Shown: positions 52,053 through 62,953, counted from the first letter of the stretch. The stretch is 64,000 nt of DNA from Halomonas campaniensis (GCF_002211105.1 NZ_JPUA01000034.1:898213-962212), one strand, 5' to 3'. A program made the numbers and translations. The notes: generated by a model not told the origin, from the letters alone.

Positions 52053-54590
52053 ATGAGCGACCAGGATTACGAACACGACGCTGAACATCTTGATTGGCAA
52101 CTTGACGATGAACAGTCATCAACCAGTGATGATGCCCCCGGTAGTGAAGAGAGTAACGAAAAGAACAGTAAAGAGAGTCGCGAAAAGAGCGCTCAAAAGC
52201 AGGCTAGCCAGCCGGAGGGCAGTGATTACCGCTCCGACGGCGAACGGGTAAACTCTCTGGTGCCCGCCAGCGAAATGCTGCCCGAGCGCATCTACCTTCT
52301 GCCTATTCACAACCGTCCTTTTTTCCCTGCCCAGGTACAGCCGCTGGTGGTTAACCGCGAACGCTGGGAAGAGACCATGCGCCGAGTGGGTAACACGCCG
52401 CACCACACCCTAGGCGTTGCCTTTGTGGGGGAGCAGGGCGTTACCTCCCTGGATTACGAAGGTTTTCCAGAAATCGGCACTGCGGTTAAAGTGCATAAGC
52501 TCAAGGGCGAAGACGACCAGATCCAGTTTATCGCCCAAGGGTTGCAGCGCTTTAAAATTACCCGCTGGCTCTCTAAAGAGCCACCCTACCTTGTTGAAGT
52601 GACATACCCTAAAGAGCCAGTCGACGCGGAAAACGAAGAGACCCGCGCCTACGCCATGGCGATTATCAACGGCATTAAAGAGCTACTGCCGATCAATCCG
52701 CTGTATGGCGAAGAGCTCAAGCACTACCTCAACCGCTTTAGTCCGCATCAGCCGGGGCCATTGACCGACTTTGCCGCGGCGATTACCTCTGCCAAGGGCC
52801 CAGAACTGCAGGATGTGCTGGCCACCTTGTCGGTGGAGGAGCGGATGCAGAAAGTGCTGCCGCTGCTACGTAAAGAGATCGATGTGGCCCTGCTGCAGGG
52901 CGAGATCAGCGAGCAGGTCAACGCGCAAATGCAGGATCGTCAGCGCGAGTTCTTCCTGCGGGAGCAGCTAAAGGTCATTCAGCGTGAGCTGGGTATCTCC
53001 AAAGATGATCGTGAAAACGATGTGGATACCTTCAGGGCGCGCCTGGAATCGCTGGTGGTGCCTGAGCGTGTTCAGTCGCGTATTGACGACGAGCTCAATA
53101 AACTCAGTGTGTTGGAAACCGGCTCGCCGGAGTACGGCACAACGCGTAACTACCTGGATTGGCTAACCTCGCTGCCTTGGGGGGTGACCAGCCAGGATCA
53201 GTTGGATCTACCCCATGCACGCCAAGTGCTCGATCGTGACCACGACGGCCTGAAAGACGTGAAAGAGCGCATTATCGAATTTCTCGCCGAGGGCACTTTT
53301 AAAGGCGACGTAGGCGGCTCGATAGTGCTGTTGGTAGGCCCGCCAGGGGTAGGTAAAACTTCCATTGGCCGTTCGATCGCTGAAGCGCTGGGGCGTCAGT
53401 TCTACCGCTTCTCGGTCGGCGGTATGCGCGACGAAGCGGAAATCAAGGGGCATCGGCGCACCTATGTGGGCGCTATGCCCGGCAAACTGGTGCAAGCCTT
53501 TAAAGAGGTCGAGGTCGAAAACCCGGTTATCATGCTGGATGAGATCGACAAGCTGGGACAATCCTTTCAGGGCGACCCCGCTTCGGCGTTGCTGGAAGTG
53601 CTCGATCCCGAGCAGAATGTCGATTTCCTCGATCACTATCTTGATGTGCGCATGGATCTCTCCAAGGTGCTGTTTATCTGCACCGCCAACACCCTGGATT
53701 CGATTCCTGGGCCGCTGCTGGACCGTATGGAGCAGATCCGCCTTTCGGGCTATATCGCCGAAGAGAAGCTGGCAATTGCCAAACACCACCTGTGGCCAAA
53801 GCTGCTTAAGCGCGACAACCTGACCAAAAAACGCATCAGTCTCTCCGATGCGGCCTTGAAGCAGGTGATAGAAGGCTATGCCCGTGAAGCCGGGGTGCGT
53901 CAGTTGGAGAAACAGCTTCACCGTATTGTGCGTAAGTCGGCGGTTAAGCTGCTGGAAGAAGAGGCCGAAACCGTCAAGATATCGGTTAAAAATCTTGAAG
54001 AGTTCCTGGGGGCGCCGATCTTCCGTAAAGAGAAAGTGCTCACCGGTGAAGGGGTGGTGACAGGTCTGGCCTGGACATCCATGGGCGGGGCAACGCTGCC
54101 CATTGAAGCGGGCAAAGTGCACTCGCTGGATCGCGGCTTTAAGCTTACCGGCAAGCTTGGTGAGGTGATGCAGGAGTCTGCCAATATCGCCTACAGCTAT
54201 ACCTTGGGTCACCTACAAGAGTATGGCGCCGATGCGGACTTCTTCGACTCGGCCTTTGTGCACTTGCACGTACCCGAGGGCGCTACGCCGAAAGATGGTC
54301 CTTCGGCCGGTGTCACCATGACCACTGCGCTGCTGTCATTGGCCAAGCACCATGCGATTGACCGGCCTTTGGCGATGACCGGCGAGCTGACCCTAACCGG
54401 TCAGGTGCTGCCGGTAGGGGGGATTCGCGAGAAAGTGATTGCCGCGCGGCGCAGTGATATTTTTGAATTGATTCTGCCCGACGCCAATAAGCGCGACTAC
54501 GAAGAGTTACCGGACTATCTAAAAGAGGGCATGACGGTGCACTTTGCCAAGCGCTACCGTGATGTGGCCAATGTGGTGTTTGGCCGCTAA
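52053..54590 (+). CDS. lon: ATP-dependent protease Lon
   Basis: 845 residues. An acidic, Ser/Glu-rich N-terminal tail of about 70 residues precedes the LON substrate domain (P-I-H-N-R-P-F-F-P). The AAA+ domain has G-P-P-G-V-G-K-T-S and M-L-D-E-I-D-K-L-G. The protease domain has the catalytic serine in K-D-G-P-S-A-G-V-T and the lysine in V-G-G-I-R-E-K-V. Start is the ATG at 52053, preceded by GGAGG; an upstream in-frame codon at 51972 would include the promoter region. The tail is longer than in E. coli Lon and may reflect salt adaptation. Confidence 0.96.
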   Translation: MSDQDYEHDAEHLDWQLDDEQSSTSDDAPGSEESNEKNSKESREKSAQKQASQPEGSDYRSDGERVNSLVPASEMLPERIYLLPIHNRPFFPAQVQPLVVNRERWEETMRRVGNTPHHTLGVAFVGEQGVTSLDYEGFPEIGTAVKVHKLKGEDDQIQFIAQGLQRFKITRWLSKEPPYLVEVTYPKEPVDAENEETRAYAMAIINGIKELLPINPLYGEELKHYLNRFSPHQPGPLTDFAAAITSAKGPELQDVLATLSVEERMQKVLPLLRKEIDVALLQGEISEQVNAQMQDRQREFFLREQLKVIQRELGISKDDRENDVDTFRARLESLVVPERVQSRIDDELNKLSVLETGSPEYGTTRNYLDWLTSLPWGVTSQDQLDLPHARQVLDRDHDGLKDVKERIIEFLAEGTFKGDVGGSIVLLVGPPGVGKTSIGRSIAEALGRQFYRFSVGGMRDEAEIKGHRRTYVGAMPGKLVQAFKEVEVENPVIMLDEIDKLGQSFQGDPASALLEVLDPEQNVDFLDHYLDVRMDLSKVLFICTANTLDSIPGPLLDRMEQIRLSGYIAEEKLAIAKHHLWPKLLKRDNLTKKRISLSDAALKQVIEGYAREAGVRQLEKQLHRIVRKSAVKLLEEEAETVKISVKNLEEFLGAPIFRKEKVLTGEGVVTGLAWTSMGGATLPIEAGKVHSLDRGFKLTGKLGEVMQESANIAYSYTLGHLQEYGADADFFDSAFVHLHVPEGATPKDGPSAGVTMTTALLSLAKHHAIDRPLAMTGELTLTGQVLPVGGIREKVIAARRSDIFELILPDANKRDYEELPDYLKEGMTVHFAKRYRDVANVVFGR

Positions 54591-54636
54591 TCAGGGGTTA
54601 TACAACCTCTTTAAAACGTCATCCAACTCATATAGC

Positions 54637-54667
54637 AAGCGTCTTACGAAAGTAAGGCGCTTTTTTT
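54637..54667 (+). terminator. Rho-independent terminator after lon
   Basis: AAGCGTCTTAC and GTAAGGCGCTT form a stem around GAAA, with one wobble pair, followed by seven T. Confidence 0.85.
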
Positions 54668-54757
54668 ACACTTGTTCACTGGTTTGCCGAGAAGATCTAT
54701 AGCGATAATGATCTCTGCTTTAATAAAAATTAAGAATATCTAATTCTCGGAGAACTA

Positions 54758-56926
54758 ATGCGTAATAATCAGCCCGTCACCCAGCGCGAGTATGTCCTGA
54801 GTGAGGAGACCGTACTGATCTCTCGCTCGGATTTAAAGGGCAATGTGACCTATGCCAACCCCACCTTTGTTGAGGTCAGCGGCTACAGTCGAGACGAGCT
54901 GATCGGCGCGCCCCACAACCTTCTTCGCCACCCTGATATGCCTGAAGCGGCTTACGCAGATTTCTGGAAAACCATCCAAGCCGGGGAAACTTGGCAAGGC
55001 GTGGTCAAAAACCGTCGTAAAAATGGTGACCACTACTGGGTGCATGCCACGGTCGCCCCGCTGCGGGACGGGGAGCGTATCGTTGGCTATACCTCTGTAC
55101 GTCGTAAAGCTGCGGGGCAAGCGGTGGCTCTTGCAGAAAAAATCTACGCTGAAATTCGTGAAAAAGGCAAATCCCGTCACTACGCGCTAGCCCACGGCAC
55201 GCTGCGGCGTAAAGGCTTGACCGGCATTCTGTCGCGCTTTCAGTTCACTAGCCTGAAAGCCAAGCTCACCAGTATGGTGGTGGTCTCGTTGCTACTGCTC
55301 TGCTTTTCGGGCGGGTTGGGGGTTTACGCGGTGATGGTCTCCGGCGAGCGGCTGGAAACACTTAATCAATCAGGGTTGAGTGATGTCAGCTCGCTGCAGC
55401 ATATTGAGCGCTACATTGGGCAAACGGTTGAGACACTGGAGCCTGTGGTACGCAGCCCGCGCAGGGCTGACCTGGAGGCCGTCAATACAGATATCGACCA
55501 ATATACCAACGCCATGCAAACCCTGTGGGCGGATTACTACGTCGATGATGCCGTCAATGTTGAAACCGCCCAGGCGTTTGATAGTGCGCTGACTACCTGG
55601 ACAACCGGGGTGCAAGCCAGCTTGGTGGCGATTGAGGAGGGGAATGGATTCGCGGCCTTTGAGGCCTTTAATGACGTGGTGGTGCCGACCACTGACTCAC
55701 TGCGCGAGATTAACAGTGCCCTGGTCGAGCAGGTGCGCACCGATGCCGAAGCGCTGGTCACCCAAGCGCAAAGCGCTCGTCAGCAACTGCTAATCGCCTA
55801 GTTAGTGCTACTGGCCATTGGCTTTTTGGTCATGATCGGCCTAAGCGTGATGATTCTGAGATCGGTGTTTCGCAGCCTGTCCGGCGCACGCTATATCACC
55901 TTTCAAATTGCGGCGGGCAACCTGGCCGCCCGTGAGCGGCGTCAAACCCGCGATGAGTTTGGCGAGCTGCTTTACTCGCTGGATACCATGCGTTTTAGCC
56001 TTTCCAGCATCGTGGGCGATGTGGAGAGCCGCGTTTCTGTAGTTACTCCAGCCATTCAACAGATCGCCGCTGAAAATGAAGAGCTCTCTTCACGCACCGA
56101 GCAGCAGGCATCGTCGCTTCAACAGACCGCTTCCAGTATGGAGGAGATGACCTCGACGGTTCAGCAGAACACCGATAATGCCCGCCAAGCCACCGACTTG
56201 GCGGTACAAAATGCGGCCAGCACCCGGGAAACAGGCAAGCAGATGCAGCAGTTGGTCGAACGCATGCAGCGTATTGCCCAGAGTGCTGAGAAGATGACCG
56301 AGATGATCAGTGTGATCGACGGTATCGCTTTTCAAACCAATATTTTGGCACTCAACGCTTCAGTAGAGGCTGCGCGAGCGGGTGAGCATGGCCGTGGCTT
56401 TGCGGTTGTGGCCAGTGAAGTGCGCAATCTAGCCGGTCGCAGCGCGGATGCCGCTCAGGAAATCCGTAAGATGATCGATAGCACCACTCAGGAAGTTAGC
56501 GGTGGTCGAAGCGCGGTGGATCAGGCTGAGCGGGCGATCAAGGAGGTCTCACAGCAGGTGAGCCGGGTCAGTGAGCTGATGGAGTCGATCAGCACAGCGT
56601 CCAGCGAACAGAGCAGCGGTATCGGTCAAATTAACTCGGCGATTACCGAAATGGATACTGTGACCCAGCAGAACGCCTCCAAAGTGCAGTCGATTGCGGC
56701 ATCCGCGGACAATCTCGCCCTGGAAGCCTTTGAACTCGCTAACGTGGTTGATGCGTTCCGCTTGGAAGGCGCTCAGGATGAGAACATCAAAGAGGCGCGG
56801 GCTAAGTTACAGCGCGCTAACCACGCGCTCAGTAAGGCCGCCCAGCGTCTACCTGCCCCCGCCGAGCAGCGCACTAAGTCACCCTCAACACAACCACGCG
56901 CGGCTGACCAGTGGGAAGCGTTCTAG
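54758..56926 (+). pseudogene. PAS-domain chemoreceptor interrupted by an in-frame TAG
   Basis: A chemoreceptor frame of about 722 codons broken only by TAG at 55799-55801 (codon 348). Before it: an Aer-like PAS domain (about 20-120, with D-L-K-G-N-V-T-Y-A-N-P-T-F and T-W-Q-G-V-V-K-N-R-R), a membrane helix (about 172-192) and a four-helix sensor. After it: the second membrane helix, HAMP, a signalling domain with F-Q-T-N-I-L-A-L-N and a C-terminal D-Q-W-E-A-F tail, a CheR-binding type. The intact paralogue at 57095-59254 has glutamine (CAG) at the same site with no gap in the alignment, so one C-to-T change explains it. It may be a recent pseudogene, a sequencing error or a site of read-through. 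Confidence 0.85.
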
Positions 56927-56978
56927 CCCGTCAGTCAACGCCTTAGGTACTTGATTTTTCTTTATTCGATTTAATCAC

Positions 56979-57000
56979 ATGCCACCCTCTGCGGTGGCAT
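56979..57000 (+). terminator. Stem-loop between the two PAS chemoreceptor genes
   Basis: Perfect ATGCCACC / GGTGGCAT arms with a six-base loop (CTCTGC); only a weak T run follows. Confidence 0.55.
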
Positions 57001-57094
57001 ATTTCATGCATTACCTCTAATTGAAAAGGCTTGGTGCTAGGGAACCTAAGCCTAATGATGGCGCAAGCCTTCAACAAAAAAATAGGGGGACTAA

Positions 57095-59254
57095 ATGCAT
57101 AATGCCGAAAAAGCAGTATCCGCTGTTTATGAATTAGCCGACGACGAGGTGTTGATCTCACGCTCGGATTTGCAAGGCAGGATCACCTATGCCAACCAGA
57201 CCTTCGTAGACGTGAGCGGCTACTCGTTGGACGAGATCATGGGCGAACCCCATAGCCTGTTTCGCCATCCCAGCATGCCCAAAGCGGTTTTTAAAAACTT
57301 ATGGGAAACCATTGAGGCGGGTAAAACCTGGCAAGGCCTGATCAAGAATCGCCGTCAGACGGGTGAAGCGTACTGGATGTATACCACTGTTGCGCCGCTG
57401 CTCGATGGCGAACGCGTAGTGGGCTATACCTCTATCCGGCGCAAAGCCTCGGCTAAGGCGATTATCCGCGCAGAGCGCGTATACGCTGCTATGCAACAGG
57501 GCAGAGTACGTGGCTTTAAGCTTCATTATGGTGCGTTACGTCGCACTGGGCTACGGGGTTGGGTGCAACGCTTTAGTTTCAGCAGCATCCAGGCCAAGCT
57601 CATCGGGATGGTGTTGGCGTCTATTATCTTATTGATGATGGCGGCAGCGGCGGGGGTTTATGGCTTAACCAGTTCCGCGGAACGTCTACGAACGCTAAAT
57701 CAAACTGGCCTGGAAGGGGTTTCCGACCTGCAGCAGATTGATCAGCGGGTGAGCCAAGCGATCCAGGCATTAGAACCAGCGGTGCGCAATCCTCGTCGGG
57801 CCGATCTTGAGGCCCTTGAAAGCCAACTAACCACCATGAGTACCGACATCGAACAGTCGTGGCAGAAGTATACTGAGCTGCGCGCAGCGGGCGGCGGCGT
57901 TCAGGACGGTCTGGCGGCCCACCTCGACAACTTTATAGAGGCTTCAGATACGGCGTTTGTAGCTATTCGTGATGGCAATGGCTTCGCGGCGTTTGAAGCG
58001 TTTAATGACATCGTGCAGCCTACTTCTGCAAGCATTAGTGCCACGATTAATTTGCTCGTTGAGCAAGAGCGTGCAGCAGCCCATATATTGATGGAGACCG
58101 CCGAGCAGCAGCAGAAAGTACTGCTATACGGGCAGCTAGGTGTGCTGCTAATGGGCATCGTGCTGATGGTTGGGTTGAGCATGGCGGTACTCAAATCGTT
58201 AATCAAATCACTCAATGAAGCGCGTCGGGTGACGTTCCAAATTGCCGCTGGCAACTTGGCCAATCGGGTAACGCTAACGCGTAACGATGAACTGGGTGAG
58301 TTGCTTAACTCACTCGAAACGATGCGTTCAAGCTTGTCGGGGCTGATCACCGAAGTGGGCAACAAAGTCGATGTGGTCACGCCCGCGTCTGAGCATATCA
58401 AACAGCAGAACGAAGACTTGGCAACGCGCACTGAGCAGCAGGCCTCCTCGTTACAGCAAACCGCCTCTAGCATGGATCAAATGACCGCCACCGTTCAGCA
58501 AAACAGCGAAAACGCCCGCCAGGCAAATCAACTGGCCATGCAAAATGCCACCACCAGCCGCGAAACCGGCGAGCGGATGCAGGCGCTAGTCGAACGAATG
58601 GAACGCATCGCCGCCAGTGCCAATAAGATGACCGATATCATCAGCGTGATTGACGGTATCGCTTTTCAAACCAATATTTTGGCGCTGAATGCTTCGGTAG
58701 AAGCTGCCCGAGCGGGCGAGCAGGGGCGTGGTTTTGCCGTGGTGGCGAATGAAGTGCGCAACTTGGCCGGACGCAGCGCCGATGCCGCTGGTGAGATTCG
58801 CCGCTTGATTGACACCTCCTCTCAGGAGATCAGCGGTGGCGCTCAGGCGGTGAGAGAGGCCGAAGCCGCCATTGATCAGGTCGTCAACCAGGTCATGAAA
58901 GTCAGCGATATTATGGAAGATATCAGCACCGCCTCCGATGAACAGAGCAATGGCATCGCCCAGATTAATACCGCTGTTGCTGAAATGGATCATGTCACCC
59001 AGCAGAATGCCTCCAAGGTACAGTCGATTTCCAGCGCTGCTCAAGACCTCACCCGCGAAGCGCTTAGCCTTGCCAACGTTATTGCCGCCTTTCGCTTGGA
59101 AGGTGCTGCCGAGGAGAGCAGCGAGACTGCCCGTGAACGCTTGCTCAAACAGGCAGGGCTTGCGCCCATGCCATCATTATCCTCAGCGTCCCAGGCGTTA
59201 GGCTCGCCTCAAGTGCGCCCGTCTCTACCTGAAACGCTTGCGCAGCCAGCCTAA
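57095..59254 (+). CDS. PAS-domain methyl-accepting chemotaxis protein (Aer-like)
   Basis: 719 residues: PAS domain (about 20-120, with D-L-Q-G-R-I-T-Y-A-N-Q-T-F and W-Q-G-L-I-K-N-R-R), membrane helix near 172-195, a periplasmic helical sensor, second membrane helix near 346-368, HAMP, and a signalling domain with F-Q-T-N-I-L-A-L-N and A-A-R-A-G-E-Q-G-R-G-F. PAS chemoreceptors of this group usually bind FAD and sense redox or oxygen state; the added periplasmic region suggests a second input. Unlike its broken neighbour it has no C-terminal W-x-x-F tail, so adaptation may depend on other receptors. The ATG follows AGGGGG. Confidence 0.9.
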   Translation: MHNAEKAVSAVYELADDEVLISRSDLQGRITYANQTFVDVSGYSLDEIMGEPHSLFRHPSMPKAVFKNLWETIEAGKTWQGLIKNRRQTGEAYWMYTTVAPLLDGERVVGYTSIRRKASAKAIIRAERVYAAMQQGRVRGFKLHYGALRRTGLRGWVQRFSFSSIQAKLIGMVLASIILLMMAAAAGVYGLTSSAERLRTLNQTGLEGVSDLQQIDQRVSQAIQALEPAVRNPRRADLEALESQLTTMSTDIEQSWQKYTELRAAGGGVQDGLAAHLDNFIEASDTAFVAIRDGNGFAAFEAFNDIVQPTSASISATINLLVEQERAAAHILMETAEQQQKVLLYGQLGVLLMGIVLMVGLSMAVLKSLIKSLNEARRVTFQIAAGNLANRVTLTRNDELGELLNSLETMRSSLSGLITEVGNKVDVVTPASEHIKQQNEDLATRTEQQASSLQQTASSMDQMTATVQQNSENARQANQLAMQNATTSRETGERMQALVERMERIAASANKMTDIISVIDGIAFQTNILALNASVEAARAGEQGRGFAVVANEVRNLAGRSADAAGEIRRLIDTSSQEISGGAQAVREAEAAIDQVVNQVMKVSDIMEDISTASDEQSNGIAQINTAVAEMDHVTQQNASKVQSISSAAQDLTREALSLANVIAAFRLEGAAEESSETARERLLKQAGLAPMPSLSSASQALGSPQVRPSLPETLAQPA

Positions 59255-59456
59255 ACGGCAGGGCAACCAGTGTTGAATCCGCGCCATGGAGGGCGCTCCT
59301 CTCTCATTACATCTAGCCTCTTCATCTAATCCTGCATCTAGTCTCTACGCATCGCTCATGCCACAATCTAAGGCCGCTGGATTGACACCAGCTCCCGCCT
59401 TTTATGCGGTGGGCTGATAAATAATAGAGAGTAAAAAGTAGAGAGTAGAGGAAGCC

Positions 59457-61301
59457 ATGCCAGAGTATCGCTCACGTACCACCACCGCTGGCCGCAATAT
59501 GGCCGGTGCCCGCGCGTTATGGCGCGCAACGGGTATGCAGGACGGTGATTTTCAAAAGCCGATTATTGCGGTCGCCAACTCCTTTACCCAGTTTGTGCCG
59601 GGCCATGTTCACTTAAAAGATATGGGCCAACTGGTGGCGCGGGAGATTGAGAAAGCCGGGGGGGTTGCCAAAGAGTTCAATACCATCGCGGTGGATGATG
59701 GCATCGCCATGGGCCACGACGGTATGCTTTACTCGCTGCCTAGCCGCGACCTGATTGCTGACAGCGTCGAGTATATGTGTAACGCCCACTGCGCCGATGC
59801 GCTGGTATGTATTTCCAACTGTGACAAAATCACCCCTGGAATGCTGATGGCCGCTCTGCGCCTCAACATTCCGGTTATCTTTGTCTCCGGCGGCCCCATG
59901 GAAGCGGGTAAAACCAAGCTGCTCAACCACGGATTGGATCTCGTCGATGCCATGGTGATGGCTGCCGACGACAGCGTAGACGATGAAACCCTGGCGGAAG
60001 TCGAGCGCAGCGCCTGCCCCACCTGTGGCAGCTGTTCGGGGATGTTTACCGCCAACTCAATGAACTGCCTGACGGAAGCACTGGGACTGGCGCTGCCGGG
60101 TAACGGCACGGTGCTGGCTACCCACTCGGATCGCCGTCGTCTGTTTGAAACGGCGGGGCACCGTATTGTCGAGCTGGCCAAACGTTACTACGAAGGTAAC
60201 GAGACGCACCTACTACCCCGCGCCATTGCCTCCAAGGCGGCGTTTAAAAACGCTATGACCCTGGATATCGCTATGGGTGGCTCTACCAACACCATCCTGC
60301 ACTTCCTCGCGGCAGCCCAAGAGGCCGAAGTGGACTTCACTATGGCGGATATCGACCGCCTCTCACGTGAAGTTCCCCAGCTATGCAAAGTGGCGCCCAA
60401 TACCCAGAAGTACCATATCGAAGACGTTCACCGGGCCGGCGGCATTATGGCCATTCTCGGTGAACTGGATCGTGCCCGAGTGCTGGATACCTCGGTGCCC
60501 ACCGTGTACGGCGATAGCCTGAAAGCCGCACTGGATGAGTGGGACATTATGCGCTCGCCCAGCGCTGAAGTGATCGAGTTCTTTAAAGCCGGGCCAGGGG
60601 GCATCCCGACCCAAACGGCGTTCTCTCAAAGTGCCCGCTGGCCGAGCCTGGATGGTGACCGCGCTACCGGCTGTATTCGCGACCTTGAACACGCCTTCTC
60701 CCAGCAGGGCGGCTTGGCCGTGCTTTACGGCAATATCGCGCTGGATGGATGCGTGGTAAAAACCGCCGGAGTCGATGACTCGATCCTGGTCTTTGAAGGC
60801 CCCGCCCATGTGGTGGAGTCTCAGGATCAAGCCGTCGCCGATGTGCTGGCGGATAAAGTCAAAGAGGGTGATGTGGTGGTGATTCGCTACGAAGGCCCCA
60901 AAGGCGGCCCGGGCATGCAAGAGATGCTCTATCCCACCTCCTATCTTAAATCCAAGGGGCTAGGCAAAGCCTGTGCGCTACTGACTGACGGGCGCTTCTC
61001 TGGCGGCACTTCAGGGCTTTCGATTGGTCATGTTTCCCCTGAAGCAGCGGCAGGTGGCGCCATTGGGTTGATCGAGCAGGGGGATCTGATCTGCATCGAT
61101 ATCCCCAACCGGGCAATCAACGTCAAACTGACGGATGCCGAACTGGCAGCTCGGCGGGAAGCGATGGAAGCCAAGGGCGCCTCGGCCTGGAAGCCAGTCG
61201 AACAGCGCCCCCGCAAAATCACCCCAGCGCTTAAGGCCTATGCGCTGTTGGCGACCTCCGCCGACAAAGGAGCTGTTCGGGATCTAAGCAAGCTTGATTG
61301 A
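59457..61301 (+). CDS. ilvD: Dihydroxy-acid dehydratase
   Basis: 614 residues. Iron-sulfur cysteines are in [12 protein letters not shown] and [21 protein letters not shown] near the C-terminus is also diagnostic. It catalyses the third common step of valine, leucine and isoleucine synthesis. An AGAGGAAG ribosome binding site precedes the ATG. Genes on either side are unrelated, so it is likely transcribed alone or with the following oxidoreductase (42-base gap). Confidence 0.96.
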   Translation: MPEYRSRTTTAGRNMAGARALWRATGMQDGDFQKPIIAVANSFTQFVPGHVHLKDMGQLVAREIEKAGGVAKEFNTIAVDDGIAMGHDGMLYSLPSRDLIADSVEYMCNAHCADALVCISNCDKITPGMLMAALRLNIPVIFVSGGPMEAGKTKLLNHGLDLVDAMVMAADDSVDDETLAEVERSACPTCGSCSGMFTANSMNCLTEALGLALPGNGTVLATHSDRRRLFETAGHRIVELAKRYYEGNETHLLPRAIASKAAFKNAMTLDIAMGGSTNTILHFLAAAQEAEVDFTMADIDRLSREVPQLCKVAPNTQKYHIEDVHRAGGIMAILGELDRARVLDTSVPTVYGDSLKAALDEWDIMRSPSAEVIEFFKAGPGGIPTQTAFSQSARWPSLDGDRATGCIRDLEHAFSQQGGLAVLYGNIALDGCVVKTAGVDDSILVFEGPAHVVESQDQAVADVLADKVKEGDVVVIRYEGPKGGPGMQEMLYPTSYLKSKGLGKACALLTDGRFSGGTSGLSIGHVSPEAAAGGAIGLIEQGDLICIDIPNRAINVKLTDAELAARREAMEAKGASAWKPVEQRPRKITPALKAYALLATSADKGAVRDLSKLD

Positions 61302-61343
61302 TACACGCAATCGACATTCGCAACAGTCCAAGTAAGGAATCAA

Positions 61344-62399
61344 ATGAAGGCGATTATAAACGTTGGATTAGTTGGCTACGGTTTCGCTAGCCAAACTTTC
61401 CACGCACCGCTCATCCAGGCCACGGAAGGCCTGGATTTAGTCGCAGTCTCTTCAAGCGATGCGGCCAAGGTTCAGGCGTCACTGCCTGAGGTTGAGGTAG
61501 AAGCTCAGGCATCAGCGCTTTGTCAGCGTAGCGATATTGATTTGATCGTTATCCCTACGCCTAACGACACCCACTTTTCGATTGCTAAAGCGGCACTCTC
61601 GGCGGGGAAGCACGTGGTGGTCGACAAACCCTTTACGGTCACGCTGTCAGAAGCCAAGCTGCTCAAAAAGTTGGCGGATGACAAAGAGTGCCTATTGTCG
61701 GTGTTTCACAACCGCCGTTGGGACAGCGATTTCCTGACTGTTAAGGCGCTGCTTGAGGCGGGAACACTAGGGCGACTGGTTAATTTTGAATCCCATTTTG
61801 ACCGCTTTCGCCCGGAAGTGCGCGACCGCTGGCGCGAGAAAGCTACCCCCGGTGGTGGTATCTGGTACGACCTGGGCCCACACCTGCTAGATCAAGCCTG
61901 CGAGCTGTTCGGCATGCCCCACGCTATTCTGCTGGAGCTAGGCACATTGCGAGATGGCGCCAAAGCCGACGATGATTTTCTAGCACTGCTCGATTATGAA
62001 AGCTTTCGCGTTACCCTGGCAGCGGGGACGCTGGTGGCCGAACCGACACCACGCTTTCGGATCAATGGCACCCAGGGCAGCTTTATTAAATACGGCTTAG
62101 ACCCTCAAGAGGATCGCCTGAAAGCAGGCGAAGTGCCGACACCCCAGTGGGGCGAAGACACCCAGCATGGCACCCTGACGCTGCGTGAAGGGGAGGGGGA
62201 AAACGCCCCGCTAACGCGTCGTGAACTTCCGACTCTGCCGGGCGACTACCTGGCCTATTACCAAGGCATCACCGCCGCTATCCGTGATAAAGCACCGCTC
62301 CCGGTAAGTGTCGATGACGCCCTGCGCTCAATGACCCTGCTGGAAGCAGGCCTGGACAGCCACCGTCAACGGCGCTGGATCGCGTTGAAGAACCATTGA
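61344..62399 (+). CDS. Gfo/Idh/MocA family oxidoreductase
   Basis: 351 residues. N-terminal Rossmann fold with V-G-L-V-G-Y-G-F-A-S near residue 10, D-L-I-V-I-P-T-P-N-D-T-H, and the signature K-H-V-V-V-D-K-P-F-T-V-T with the catalytic lysine. The C-terminal domain has G-G-G-I-W-Y-D-L-G-P-H-L-L-D. This resembles the E. coli YdgJ subgroup, NAD(P)-dependent and acting on sugars or polyols. The substrate is unknown. AAGGAA precedes the ATG. Confidence 0.88.
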   Translation: MKAIINVGLVGYGFASQTFHAPLIQATEGLDLVAVSSSDAAKVQASLPEVEVEAQASALCQRSDIDLIVIPTPNDTHFSIAKAALSAGKHVVVDKPFTVTLSEAKLLKKLADDKECLLSVFHNRRWDSDFLTVKALLEAGTLGRLVNFESHFDRFRPEVRDRWREKATPGGGIWYDLGPHLLDQACELFGMPHAILLELGTLRDGAKADDDFLALLDYESFRVTLAAGTLVAEPTPRFRINGTQGSFIKYGLDPQEDRLKAGEVPTPQWGEDTQHGTLTLREGEGENAPLTRRELPTLPGDYLAYYQGITAAIRDKAPLPVSVDDALRSMTLLEAGLDSHRQRRWIALKNH

Positions 62400-62401
62400 T
62401 G

Positions 62402-62429
62402 TGAGGGGTGAGGGGTGAGGGGTGAGGTG
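62402..62429 (+). repeat. Short TGAGGGG tandem repeat
   Basis: Three perfect copies of TGAGGGG and a fourth with one change, three bases after the stop of the oxidoreductase gene. Confidence 0.9.
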
Positions 62430-62476
62430 TGAATCGATTATTGGGCACCCACCGATTTATGTGCACGCGTGATTTA

Positions 62477-62624
62477 GTAGCGCGGCGTAAGCGTTAGCGC
62501 ACCCGCGGGAGCAGCGCGCAGCGGTGCCGGGGTTTAGCGTGGTGCCACTGGGCGTCGCTCCGCCGCCTCCCGCGGGTGTCTCCAAACGCTCGCTGAACTC
62601 GCGTTCCTCGTTACCACGCGCTAC
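62477..62624. repeat. Terminal-inverted-repeat element, copy 1
   Basis: 148 bases bounded by GTAGCGCGGCGTAA (62477-62490) and TTACCACGCGCTAC (62611-62624), inverted ends with two mismatches. An inner inverted pair CACCCGCGGGAG / CTCCCGCGGGTG makes a long imperfect palindrome. No coding sequence. Confidence 0.85.
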
Positions 62625-62663
62625 GGAATGTGCTTCCACAAGGTCATGTGCATGCGTGATTTT

Positions 62664-62821
62664 GTAGCGCGTGGTAAGCCAACGGCGCACCCGCAGCGGC
62701 GGCCCGGCGCGAAAGCAGCGCGAAGCGGTGCCGGGGGTGTTGTGCCACTGGGCGTCGTTCCGCCGCCTCCCGCGGGTGCCTCATTCGCTCGTACCTCGCG
62801 AGATTCGTTACCACGCGCTAC
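62664..62821. repeat. Terminal-inverted-repeat element, copy 2
   Basis: 158 bases. Ends GTAGCGCGTGGTAA (62664-62677) and TTACCACGCGCTAC (62808-62821) are perfect inverted repeats over 14 bases. The body is closely similar to copy 1 (GCGGTGCCGGGG, GTGCCACTGGGCGTCG, CCGCCTCCCGCGGGTG). Confidence 0.88.
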
Positions 62822-62853
62822 GAAATGTGCACGAAGCTGGATCGATGGGTTTT

Positions 62854-62953
62854 GTAGCGCGGCGTAAGCGTCAGCGCACCCGCGAAAGCAGCGCGAAGCG
62901 GTGCCGGGGTTGGGGTGGCAATGCCACTGGGCGGCTTGCTACCCCGCGCACTA
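62854..62953. repeat. Terminal-inverted-repeat element, copy 3 (shortened)
   Basis: About 100 bases. It begins with GTAGCGCGGCGTAA (62854-62867) and shares the GCGGTGCCGGGG and TGCCACTGGGCG core, but lacks the right-hand CTCCCGCGGGTG part and ends in a diverged CTACCCCGCGC. Confidence 0.75.

Noticed and set aside
53208..54212. 334-codon minus-strand frame inside lon
   Set aside because: Lies wholly within the well-conserved lon gene and resembles no known protein.
62477..62953. CRISPR array
   Set aside because: The repeats are 100-158 bases long with inverted ends, and only short unequal stretches separate them; there are no cas genes.
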